From contig CM053327.1 of the NCBI GenBank assembly GCA_028583605.1, forward strand, positions 3,844,001 through 3,908,000: a stretch of DNA of 64,000 nt, given 5' to 3'. Position 1 is the stretch's first letter; every line of letters starts with the position of its first letter. The notes under the pieces are model-generated. The model saw nothing but the letters and a program-made list of their open reading frames with translations, was not told the origin of the DNA and did no database searches. This stretch comes from Dastarcus helophoroides. Taxonomy: Eukaryota; Arthropoda; Insecta; Coleoptera; Bothrideridae. The position numbers and the translations under genes are program-made. This document shows positions 36,113 through 46,665 of the stretch, piece after piece.

Positions 36113-37947
36113 GGGTGTTTTTTTTAGTTGGGAGGTTACCTTTATATGGAGTATCACTTATTATAAAGGCAAACTGATTTTGTCGATATGGCTAATCGGA
36201 GCTAAACTACCTTTCAAACATATTTTCAACTTCCTCCCACTTCCGGTTATACCGGAAGTAGACATCAACTTTCTTATTTTAAATAGCAACCCCCAAATTT
36301 TATATTTTATTTGGATGCTGCGTAAAAAAATAAAGTGAGTTTATGTATACATGTTTATTGCTATCTTTGGTAGTTTTTAAGATATTTCAATTTTTCGGAA
36401 AAAACTGACAGAAAAGAGGGTTATTTTGACTCTTTGTATCTTTTTTATTATTTGCAATAAAAACATAAAATTTGGGTTGAAGTCATGGAATATTATGGAG
36501 ACTATAATAACGTAATCAAGTTTTACATTTATTACACAGGGTGATGGAAATTTTATGATCTTTATTGTTTTTGTTTTATTCAAAAAAACTTTGTTTTTTT
36601 AAATAGGAACCATGTGTTTTTTAAACATTTTTGAATTCCTCAGCTAAAAAAATGAAAAAAGTTATATGACTAATTTTTTAAAATTCTGCACCCTTACAGA
36701 GATATAATGCAAAATGAAAAAGAAAAATATATATTTTTTTTTTCCAGTAGCAACTTGGTAGTAGATAACAAAATTTTCAAAAAAAAACACAACCACAAGG
36801 CTTAAAAATTTTAGGCTAAATAACATTTAAAAGATAACCACACAAGACGAATAAGTTTTTGGCTAATTGTTAGAATACTTACTGAAAAATGTTTAGGTAG
36901 CCACGAATATAAGTTTCGTAAAAATGGTTTGTTAAACAGACTTCTCATTTTTGGAGTAATGAAAATCAATAACAAATGTTCAAGAAAATTCGTCTTTTAA
37001 CTCTTATGCTGTTAGATTAGAGAACTCAGGATTTTTAAGCGTTGAATTTTACAATGAAAATCAAAATGGATATTTTTTAGTATTTTTTTTACGACTACTG
37101 CATGACAAGCATATTGCTAGGAACAATCGGATGTGCTTAAAAACGTTACTCAATTCGAATTCTTAAAATATGTCTTTAAATGTATTGAAACAGAAGATCG
37201 CCCTTGTTGTTCTTGATGTAAATTTTTTGTCAATTATTTTTGTTTCCTATTACTTATTATGATTAATTCTTTAAGCTTTTATTGCCCACAGTTAATTTCC
37301 TACTCGAACAAACAAGAGATGTTTGATTTTTTTTATTTTGAGATTTATGTAAAATACCTCTGTAACGGCAAAAAAATTTTAAAAATAAGTAATATAACTT
37401 TTTTCTTCTTTTTATGTGAAGAATCCAAAAATGATTAAAAAACATATAGTTCCCATTTAAAAAAACAGAATTTTTTTTGAATAAAACAAAAACAGCAAAG
37501 ATTATAAAATTTCCATCACCCTGTATAATAAATGTAAAATCTCTTTACGTTATTATAGTCTTTATAATATTTCGTGATTTTAACTTAAATTTCATGTTTT
37601 TACTGCAAATAATAAAAAAGATACAAAGAGTCAAAATAACCCTCTTTTATGTCATTTTTTTTCGAAAAATTGAAATATCTTTAAAATAATCAAAGGTAGC
37701 GATAAACATGTATACATAAACTTACCTTATTTTTTTACGTAAAATCTAAATAAAATATAAAATTTGTGGGTTGTCATTTAAAATAAGAAAGTTCATGTCT
37801 ACTTCCGGTATAATCGGTAGTGGGGGGAAGTTGAAAATATTTTTAGAAGATAGTTTAACCCCGATTAGCCCCATCGACAAAATCAGTTTGCCTTTATAAT
37901 AAGTAGTACTCCATATAAAGGTAACCTCCCAACTAAAAAAAACACCC

Positions 37948-37993
<46 letters not shown>

Positions 37994-40900
37994 TAGATTC
38001 TACAGAAATGTAAAATGCACTTACTTGGGAAAAGCAATAAGAAAGAATAAAGAGGTAGAAAACTTTTGAAAATATGTAGGTACAAATCATGAATAAAAAG
38101 GCAAAAAACAATCTAAATTGAAATGTAGGCAATAACGCAGGAAAAACGCCGAAAAATGTGAAAAGATAGGTCTTTAATCATCATTGTTGCAGTATTATGG
38201 TATTATTAAAGTTATCTTTAATATTAAGGTCGAAAAAAATAATACGCAAATTCTAATATTTGGGGCTTCTTTTTTAAACAGATTTCAAGCCAAAAATTCC
38301 ATCTAAACAGTAAAAAATAATTTCAAAAAAATAATAATTTTTATAAATTAATTATTTAAAAAGTAAACAAAAACTTAAAAAACGAATTTATGTAAACTAC
38401 AAATTTTAAGGAAAAAGTCGAGATTCCGAGATTAAATTAAATTCATTTACAAAAAAGTTTATCAGAAGTTGTAGGAAATATGCATACAAAATCTTTTCAA
38501 TGAAACCATTTTTTTCAGGCAGAGTGTTTTTCTTTTACACGTTTAGACGATCTCGTAAATTTGTCAAATTTTTGAATTAATATTTAATAATATAATAAAA
38601 AAGAATTTTACTTTCTATGTTATGGAAATAATTGCGAAAAATTGGACTGCTTTTTTCAAATTAACCAATATTAGTCGAATAATGTATAAAATTTTACTTT
38701 TTTCTTTGAAATTTGAAGTCCAAATTTCAGATTTTAAAACTGATATTTATCGAATTTAAATACAAACTTTGGTTGCTATTCCTGCAACTTTGAATTTATA
38801 AAGGAAACATTTTGTAAAAAAAGAAAAAATCTGAGAAAAATACACAATTCGTTGAAAAATCAGAAATGTTTAAAACAAATTTCTGGAGTTGACAAATTTG
38901 AGTTTAGACTGAAAATTTTAACAAAAAAGGTGTAATTTTCGATAAAGCATACTTTTCTAAAATATAAATATTCTAAAAATTACAAGTTTCTTCTGAAATT
39001 TCATAAGTTATTTAAATTTAAAAATTTAATTTTAAATTTTTATTTTTTGACTTAAAATTTTGACCTTTAATTCGAATTTTAAAAAAAAGGAAAAAAAAAA
39101 TTGGAAGTAAAAATTTAAACTTTTCATTTCTTAAAATTTAAACTCCAAATTAAAAACAAAAAAAAAATATTACATTTCAATCAATAAAACACTCAACATT
39201 TAGACATTTTTTAGGTGGAAATTGTGAACTTTTTTGGGAATACTTCTTTTTTGTCGAAATTTGAACATTAAATTAAAAATGAATTATGAATTTTCGATTT
39301 TAAAGTCGAATTTTTTTCAATTTTTAAACTCAACTTTTCAATGTTGTTGCAATTTTAAAATAGCGACAAATATAAGAAAAGCTTACTTTAAAAATGTAAA
39401 AAAATATTTGAAATTTTGATAAAAAAGTTTCTGGAAAAATCAAAATTTAGGAAAAATTTTAAATCTTATAAAAATAAAAAACCAGGGATTTAGAGTTAAA
39501 ACTATTATAATTTTAATATTTTGAGAATAAATTTCAAATTTTTTTAGGCACTTTTACTTATAAAATTTCTAATTAGTTATTTCAAATTTTATTTATTTAT
39601 TTTTTTATTTAAATTTTATATTTCAAAGTCGATTTTTTACACTAAATTCAAACTTTTAATCTTATATTTGAAATTCGTTAAGAATGGTTTCTGAAATTTC
39701 GATTTTCAATTCGAACTTCCGAATTTTAAGTCAAACATTCAAAAATCAGCTAGATTTTTGAATTCAATCATTTTTTTTAAATGAAAATTAAAATTTTAAG
39801 TTTAAATGATTGTTTTGACATTTAAAAAAAAAAATGAGATTACGAAAAAAGTCTACGTTTTAAGGTCATAATTTTAGAAAAGAGTAGAATTTCGAATATA
39901 AACTCGAAATACTGACGCCTGAGTTCTCATAATTTAATAAGCGATTCTGTTGAGCATTATTAAATTTATTGAATCGTCCAACAATTTCCACTCTTAACCA
40001 TCTTCTTACAGAATTCGAATAATTAATTTGTCGTTACACGTCGAGCTGACCGAAATTATGATGTATTGGCCAACTCGGGATATTATTGTTATTCGAATCA
40101 GAAGAAAGAGTGCTAATTATTAGGTGGCATTTAACCTCCCAGAGCGCTGAAGAAGTCGTTGGGAGATTCGCTTTTTCCTACGAAGACCGACCAATGTCTA
40201 ATGCAAAGACGGTGTTAAATATCGTCCACAAATTTGAAAAATCGGGATGCATAACTGGTTGTAATAATAAGTTTTGTTCGGAAGCGCGTCAACCTGAAGG
40301 TGACAGGCCATTATCCGACGAAAGAATGGCTAAGGAGGTAACTGTATTGCATTTGTCGAAGCAAATGAACCTTGTTCTAGTGAGCAGATCGCAGAAGAAG
40401 TCAATGTGCCATCGCGAACAGGGCGAAATATTTTGAAAAGAAATGGGTACAAGTGTCATAAAGTATCTGAAACCCAAGAGATATTTCCTAAAGATCGATA
40501 CAAACGTCTTGGATTTTGTGGGTCTATGAGAGAAAAAGTTGATGTCGATGGAAATTTCTTTACCAATGAATCATTTTTTTTCTTTATAGACACCACAGCC
40601 ATCAAATAATTAGGTATGGGTCTAGAGAAAATAAGCACTTGAGTATACCTTTACGAATATAGTACCTTGAGAAGGTAAATGTTTGGGCTGGTATGTTAGG
40701 AGATTCCATTATTGGGCCATTTTTCATAAACGGAAACCTAACTGCTGACAAATATTTAACTATGCTCCGCAATAAAATAATTCCGGCTGTTCAGGCATTG
40801 GACATTAACTTTGAGGATGTGTGGTTTCAACAAGATGGTTGTCCAGCCCATAATGCTCAACGTGTGAGAACTTTCTTGGAAACCACATTTCCGCAGCGTC

Positions 40901-43900
40901 TTATTAGTTCAAGGGACACAATCAAGTGGCCGGCTCGATCCCCCAATTTTTCGCCTAACGAGTTCTTTCTTTGGGGATATCTAAAACAAATAATTTATGG
41001 ACACGTACAAGAAATACCACGTAATTTAGACCATTTACGGGCCCGAACTGTAGAAGTCCTAGATAATATTTCCCCTAAGATGTTGGCACGAGTAAGAACT
41101 GAATTTTACGACAGATTAGGTTATTGCGAAACACAAGGAGGGGACATTTTTGAACCACTTATTACATAGGCATTTTTTCTTTCATTTTTTTTTTGTTGAA
41201 TCATTTTTTAAGTTTTCAGTTTAGGTTGTCATCACACCGGATAATTATTTTTACACAGAGTTCATTAATCTTTTAGAATTTTTGTTTTATTTTCCGTCAG
41301 ACCCGGTTGATTAAAGAACACGAAATAGTAAAATATCTGCAATTATTTTCATACTTTTTAGGGTGTAAAAATAATTGTGGAATCAATTAAAACGTAAAGA
41401 TGTATTTCCCATTTAAAGCGACACTTTTTTATCGAGCTCCGATAAGGTACTGATGCAATATCTACAGTCTGCAGTTTGCAGCTGAATGCGTGGTCATGAT
41501 TTGATTGAAACAGTTTAAATCATACCATTCTTCTCTTTCCTTACAAAATTTTGATATGTTCCTTGTTCTTTACACGTTATAGAAGACCGAAATCGTGTAC
41601 TGGCCCATAGTGGCCCATTGTACTTAGCGATTTACCAGACCCCTGCCTGATTGAAGTTATTATATTTCATTCTACCAATTTAATTAATTTTAGGATTTAA
41701 TTCTTTAAAGTAATTCAAACAATAACTCAAATAATATCGTAACATAATAATTGAAATAATATGGGACCTATGTAAAAAATAATAATTCGACGTTACGGGC
41801 TGTCGGCATTAACCACAAAGAGATAAGCCGAGAGTTAACCTTCTGGTTGTTATTTATTTTGTGGTTTGACTGTCATGATTTAATTATTATGAAGGTCTTC
41901 CGTTTCTAATTAATGAGTTTGAGACATCTAGTAAAAGAAAACATAACACATTGAATTTTTATCAACTGTGTGTTTATCTTTTATATTTATTTACGGACTA
42001 CTATATTATTGTTAGTTGATAGTTACGATGTTGAAAATCACGTAATGATAGATGGTAAAGTATGAGAGCAACAATCACTCTTCTACCAATATCAGCCCCC
42101 CCTCCTCCGAAAGAGAGAGGCAAAGGAGACAAATGCCAGGAGCTCGCGCCTTCCTGAGAGCCCACTGAGCTGCTGCCACTTTGTGAAATTCAAAAATGTT
42201 GAAGCTTTCTTTTTCCTTTAATTTAATGTTAAAAATCAGGCTTTGTTAGCGTTTTTCTTTTCAAATTGCATGTTCCAATTTTAAACTCGAGAATTCTTCT
42301 AAATTCCAATTTTTTTTTTCGAGACTTTTCAGCTTAAATTTGAAAAATGCTCCTTTTTAAGATGCCAGCTTTAAATTCGCAGTTTAAAACGCCAGGTTCT
42401 TCAAACTGTTTAGCGAAAGGCAAATTTTTCAAAAATTCAAATTCATAAAAATTCCAAGATTCGAAAAAATGTAAAATTTTGGGAAAAAAGTCTAAATTTT
42501 TAAAAAAGTCTAAATTTTGACAAAATTTGGAAATTCTTCGGAAATCAAATATTCGAGGAAAAGTCGAAATTTTCATGAAAAAGGTCGACATTTTCAGAAA
42601 ACAATGTAAATTCTAAAAAAAATTAAGAAAAGTCGGAACTTTTGATAGAATTTTGAAAAAAGAAATCAAATTTACATAAAAATCGAAATTTCTAAAATCA
42701 AGTGAAAATTGGATAGGTAGAATTTTGAGAAATAGACAGAATTTTGAACAAAGATCGAAATTTTCAGATAAAGTCCCAATTTTGGAATAGTTTGGAAGTT
42801 TAAAAATAAAACATCGCAGTAATTGAATCACCAAAAAGAAAAGTTAATTTTAAGAGTCGAAATTTTGTGTCAAAATTTAGTATAAATTAATAAAAAGTTT
42901 AAATTTCCAGAAAAAAGTAAAGTTTTGAAAAAAGCAGACATTTTTGAAAAAAGGCGAAATTGCAAAAGAGTTAAAATTTATAAAATAAGTCAAATTTTGA
43001 AAAATGTGAATGTTTAAAAAAATGGAAAATATGAAATTCGAAATTTTCAAGTTATGTCGAAAATTTTGAAAAAATAAATTCAGATTTTTCAAAAACGTTA
43101 TTTTCAGAAAGTACTAAATCTTGAGAAAAACTCGAAATCCTTCAAAATACTCAAATTTTCAAAAATATGTAATTCCTTTAAAAAAGTCAAACCTAGGAAA
43201 ATTTTAAAAAGGCTATACATTTTCGATAAGAAAGAAAATTAAACAAAAGGTGACATTTTATAAAATAAGCGGAATTAAATGAATAATTGGCTTTGATAAT
43301 AATTTATCTATGTTTTCTGGATAAAGTAATTGTTTTGAAGTATCTGAAATTGTGACGAATTGTGTCTAGGGTTTCAAGGAACCTAGTTGCGTATATAAGA
43401 ACCAAAAGGCCCTTGCGCCAGAAAATTGTCGGCCCCCTTTATATAAAACATCCGATTTTTTTGCATGCATATTGCTAGGAATTTTCTTCAGAAGCGACTG
43501 AGATCTAAAAGAACAAAAAACATTATCCACGTTGTATATTTGGGCACTCCATACACATAACTGTTTTCAAAATGTCGATTTTTACAAAAGTTTTATTTTT
43601 TCAAAATGTCTTTATTTGAAAATTTTATCTTTTTTTTAAATTTGACTTTGACAATTTGTGTTTTTTCCAAATTTTGGTCTTTCAAATTTCTTTTTTTGAA
43701 AATGCTGAATTTGAATTTGAATTTGAAGAATTAGATGTTTTTTCCATATTTACATATTATCTCAAAATTTTGACCTTTTTTTCAAAATGTGGACTTTTCA
43801 ATACTTTCGACTTTTTTGAAAATGCGATCTTTTAGAAACTTTTGTTTTGAAAATTTCCGCTTTATTCAAATTTAAGATTTTTTAAATTTCGTTTTTTTAA

Positions 43901-46393
43901 ACCCTAAGCTACTTTTCTGATAGTTTTGACATTTTTTTCAACAACAAAATATTTTTTTTGTTTAAAAATATGTGGTTTTTTTTAAAGCTGACTACAAAAT
44001 TTCACCCTTTTCCCAACATTCTACCTTTTCCGTATAATATAATTTTTATTTTTTAACTATAATTTCGATTCTTTTTCAAAGTCTAGAAATTGTTTTAAAA
44101 TTTAAAACTTATTTTGATAATTTTAGCTATTTTTTATTTTAAATTCCCTTTTTTAACTGGGAATTTTTGCAAACTTCCAATTTTCTCGACATTCTTTAAC
44201 ATTTCGACGTTGTTTCAAACGATTTTTTTAAAAATTTCTATAATTTTTAAAAAGTATTTAATTTGTTTCAAAATTTCGACTCTTTTTAAAATGTTGACAG
44301 TTTCAAAATTCTTTTACTTGAAAAATCTTAAATTTCCTTTTAAATATCACTTTTTTTAAATTTGGTTTTGAACATTTCTAACTTTTCAAAATTTAGATTT
44401 AATTTTAAAATTTACAATTCTTCTCAAAATTTAAACTTGTTAAGATTTTTGCCTTTTTGACAATTTCAACTTTCGAAACGTGTCGACTTCTTCAAGAGTT
44501 TTAATTTCTTCTTTAAAAATGTCGATTTCTTTTTAAATTTCTACCTTTTACAAAATTTAGATTTTCTCGATTTGAGTTTTTTTTAATCACGTTTTTTTAA
44601 ATAAAGTTTCTAATTTTTTAATTTCGGCTTTTTTCAAATTTTAGAATTTTTTTCATTTTCTGTCTCATTTTTTTAAAATTAGTGTCTTCAACACTTGAAA
44701 AATATTTCAAAATTTCGATTTTTTTCAAAATTTTTAGAAAACAATCGGAATTTAGAAATAATAGTAAAAAGTAAATTCATGAAATCCATGATTTATAAAA
44801 AAAGGATTCTCGTAATTTCGTTAAAAAGTTGCTATTTGAAGGTTAAAGTTGTTTAAAAACAAATCATTATATTATTAAAGAAAATCCAAATTTTAAATTT
44901 TAATAAAGATAAACTTCAGTTTAATGTGGATTTTTAGGTTTCTGTCTACCAACTTCCGCTGGAGGATCAAATCAAATGGGAATCCCAAGCAATAACAATT
45001 TTAGTAATTGAAATAGATAGATAAATTTAAAAGTAATTGAAAATGTAATTGCATTGTAAATAATTCCTTTTTTCTAAGTAATGGAAAATTGAATCTTTTT
45101 AACAAATAGATATGTAATTCGAAGGGATTTCATTTCTTTTTCTGAAAAAGCAATGGGTAATGTAATGACATCCTTTTTAAAATTAATTTGCCCAGCTCTG
45201 GCCTCAACATACGTTATTTCAATAATTTGGTCTATTGCTAAGGAATCATCGCAAAACAGTCCGAGAAAGTTTTTTTCGTCCGTGAGAAAGTAGATAATTT
45301 TTACGTATCGGATCACAAGAAACAAACTGATTGTCAAGGAAACGATTTCGGAGAAAATTAAATTTAAGTAATATTGCCTGTCATTTCAAAAAAAAAATAC
45401 CCAGTATATGTCCCTCGTAATAAAAAGCACATTACCGGTTTTCGATGTTTGTTAACTTTGGCTAACGCTTCGGCCACAATTTACATCGCCATCCAAGGAA
45501 TGTTTTGTTTAAAACTAGATACACAATATACCATTTTTAAATAAATAAGAAAAACAATGTTAGTAGATTCTAACTATTTTGTTTTACAAATGACTTTTTT
45601 TGATCATCAATTTTTCGATTAAAAATGCTGCCTCCCGCCTTAAGCAAACCACCTATGGGCCATGATTGCTTAAAATTCACCTCGACAAAAAATGTAAACT
45701 TATGAGAAGAAAATTTCGAGTATATTTAAATTCAGAACAAAAAAAAATAATGAAAATTTCGAAAATTCAAAATTAAAGTTTGAAATTAGAAATAAACATT
45801 GATTGATTGATTGACCTAAATTTTGAGAAAAAGGCAAATTTTTATAAACAAGTGGAAATAAGCAAAGAGTCGGATTTTAAAAGAGTAGAATATTTCAAAA
45901 AAGTTCATATTTTGAAGATTGGAATGTTTGAAGAAAAAAAAACGGAACATTTTAAGATAAAAATTAAGTTTTAAAGAGATTTATTAAGAACGAAGTCAGA
46001 GTTTTTTAATAAATTCCAAATTTTAAAATAAAAGACTAAAGGTTGTAAAAAAAAACAGAATTTTTAAGTAAAAATGGTACCTATCTAGCTGAATATAAAT
46101 TTTTGATCGATTGCTTTAACTAAGGAGACTAAACGTTCCACCTATCGCTTAGTAAGACTTGAATCTCTTTACGTACCATCGAAAAATATTGTAAATATAG
46201 CAAAAATTATGCATTATTATTAGATTTTAGGTTGAGTTATGTAGAAACAGGTGAAAATGGGTTAAATATGCCCTTGCATATAATTATATGCAAATACCTA
46301 TAATCCGGTCTCTATTAATAATAATCATTCTAAAATATTCTATATGTTATTGTTCACTGAAAATTATGTACTAAAAAAGTACTTACATTTCAT
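28998..46393 (-). CDS. Secreted serpin, copy 2
   Basis: Proposed exons, minus strand: 46387-46393 (ATGAAAT), 29654-30564, 29455-29596 and 28998-29137. Exon sizes equal those of copy 1 and the frame closes to 399 residues. Start MKSPILLLGLLCLCSTKA is a signal peptide. The framework matches copy 1: about 7 differences in 129 residues from MLYQGA to NTLFFNG, then about 29 in the next 117. The hinge EVNEQGTVASSAS is unchanged, but the loop after it is new: at the position of copy 1's P1 Arg360 there is Asp360-Ser361, with Phe363 and Arg365 nearby. It therefore probably inhibits a different protease, or cleavage lies elsewhere in the loop. Intron 1 would be 15.8 kb, filled with a satellite, a foldback element and a transposon. 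Exons 2-4 are secure; exon 1 rests on homology to copy 1 (promoter and donor), and a nearer alternative exists at 34368-34392. Confidence 0.85.
30586..31460. repeat. Octamer satellite (GAATTTTA/GGAATTTT)n with a 24-bp higher-order end
   Basis: Three zones: about 30610-30735 is (GGAATTTT)n, about 30740-31360 is a very uniform (GAATTTTA)n run, and about 31365-31458 is four copies of a 24-bp unit built from the octamers GGAATTTT, AGAATCTT and GGCATTTT. It starts only about 20 bases from the serpin copy 2 intron 1 acceptor. A decayed counterpart lies in copy 1 (6840-8030). Confidence 0.95.
31470..34780. repeat. AT-rich cryptically simple intronic sequence
   Basis: About 3.3 kb of A-rich diverged words (AAATTTCGAAAAAAGTC-like) within the proposed intron 1 of serpin copy 2. 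Small GC-richer islands near 31645-31680 and 32685-32745 (GGCACGTAGCCAGGATTTTC) look like fragments of dispersed repeats. No gene. Confidence 0.5.
34785..34802 (+). repeat. Homopolymer G18
   Basis: Eighteen consecutive G, able to form a G-quadruplex, in otherwise AT-rich sequence. The exact length may be a sequencing artefact. Confidence 0.8.
34845..35390. repeat. Outer inverted repeat, left arm
   Basis: Reverse complement of 37989-38475 with moderate divergence; shared landmarks include TAATCTCGGAATCTC, TTTTTCGGCGTTTTTC and a roughly 60-base AATTATT-rich block. The arms enclose the (TA)n-flanked foldback element. Confidence 0.7.
35876..35911. repeat. Perfect 15-bp stem hairpin
   Basis: GACCACCCTTTTGTA (35876-35890), 6-base loop, exact reverse complement (35897-35911). 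Possibly abutting transposon ends or a structured RNA; not a bacterial-type terminator in this context. Confidence 0.7.
36058..36110. repeat. (TA)n microsatellite, left flank of foldback element
   Basis: About 26 TA units directly abutting the foldback end CCGGGTGTTTTTT. Confidence 0.9.
36111..37949. mobile_element. 1.84 kb foldback element with ~0.6 kb inverted arms, copy 1
   Basis: Begins CCGGGTGTTTTTTTTAGTTG and ends with its reverse complement. The arms at about 36111-36730 and 37340-37949 are inverted copies, enclosing about 600 bases of unique non-coding sequence. (TA)n tracts flank both ends. No transposase. A second copy, in the opposite orientation, lies at 62641-64000 and runs off the window. 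Confidence 0.85.
37950..37988. repeat. (TA)n microsatellite, right flank of foldback element
   Basis: About 19 TA units abutting the right foldback end. Confidence 0.9.
37989..38475. repeat. Outer inverted repeat, right arm
   Basis: Inverted partner of 34845-35390. Confidence 0.7.
38490..41612 (+). mobile_element. Large Tc1/mariner-like transposon, copy 2 (truncated, inverted)
   Basis: Reverse complement of 10234-14110. It ends at 41612 in the same TIR (reversed CACTATGGGCCAGTACACGA). It is truncated at its other end near 38490, where the sequence switches to the outer inverted repeat. It lacks the 598-bp insertion present in copy 1 (12379-12976). It lies within the proposed intron 1 of serpin copy 2. 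Confidence 0.8.
40086..41169 (+). pseudogene. Tc1/mariner-type (DD41) transposase, second frameshifted copy
   Basis: Same protein as 10686-11776. The N-terminal helix-turn-helix frame (40086-40436) is followed by the DDE core, broken again near 40600 by extra T's in a homopolymer and by a stop near 40660. The C-terminal part (40693-41169) contains WFQQDGCPAHNAQ and SPNFSPNEFFLWGY; the Asp of SPD reads Asn here. The frameshift near 40345 (the junction of the two frames) is the same as in copy 1, and this copy has extra breaks. Confidence 0.85.
41613..46380. other. AT-rich intronic sequence without recognised genes
   Basis: Mostly filler: A-rich from about 42180 to 43300 and T-rich from 43560 to 44760. 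A GC-richer patch at about 42085-42175 and another near 43400-43440 are unassigned. An 87-codon frame at 45337-45074 (minus) has ordinary amino-acid composition (NFLGLFCDDSLAIDQIIEI) and may be a protein remnant, but I recognise no family. Confidence 0.4.
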
Positions 46394-46640
46394 GGCAAGG
46401 AACGGCAATATTACAATATGGTCAAAATTTGGCTATTGCTTATTTATACGTAATCAGTGCTCCAATTTTTTATGTCACTTTCATATGTATTTCATACTGA
46501 AGGATAAGATAATAACTTGTTATCTCTTATGAGAAACACATGTCGCTTTATTGGAAATCAAACTTTCAAGCAAAAAAAAATCTGTGATTTATTAAGAAAT
46601 GATAATCAAACAACAAATTTGTAAGCACTGCTTCAAAGAG
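46394..46640 (-). promoter_or_regulatory. Serpin copy 2 promoter with TATA box and GATA-type sites
   Basis: TATAAA on the minus strand at 46443-46448, again 50 bases upstream of the ATG at 46393. The GATA-type cluster (plus strand GGATAAGATAATAAC at 46502-46516, then TTATCTCTTATGAG) is conserved with copy 1. The homologous block is cut at 46665 by the inserted 4.25 kb transposon and resumes at about 50920. Confidence 0.6.
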
Positions 46641-46665
46641 TAACAAAAAGAGTCTTATTAATATA

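Noticed and set aside
46343..46532. Plus-strand 62-codon frame
   Set aside because: Overlaps the conserved serpin promoter and first exon on the other strand; not protein-like.
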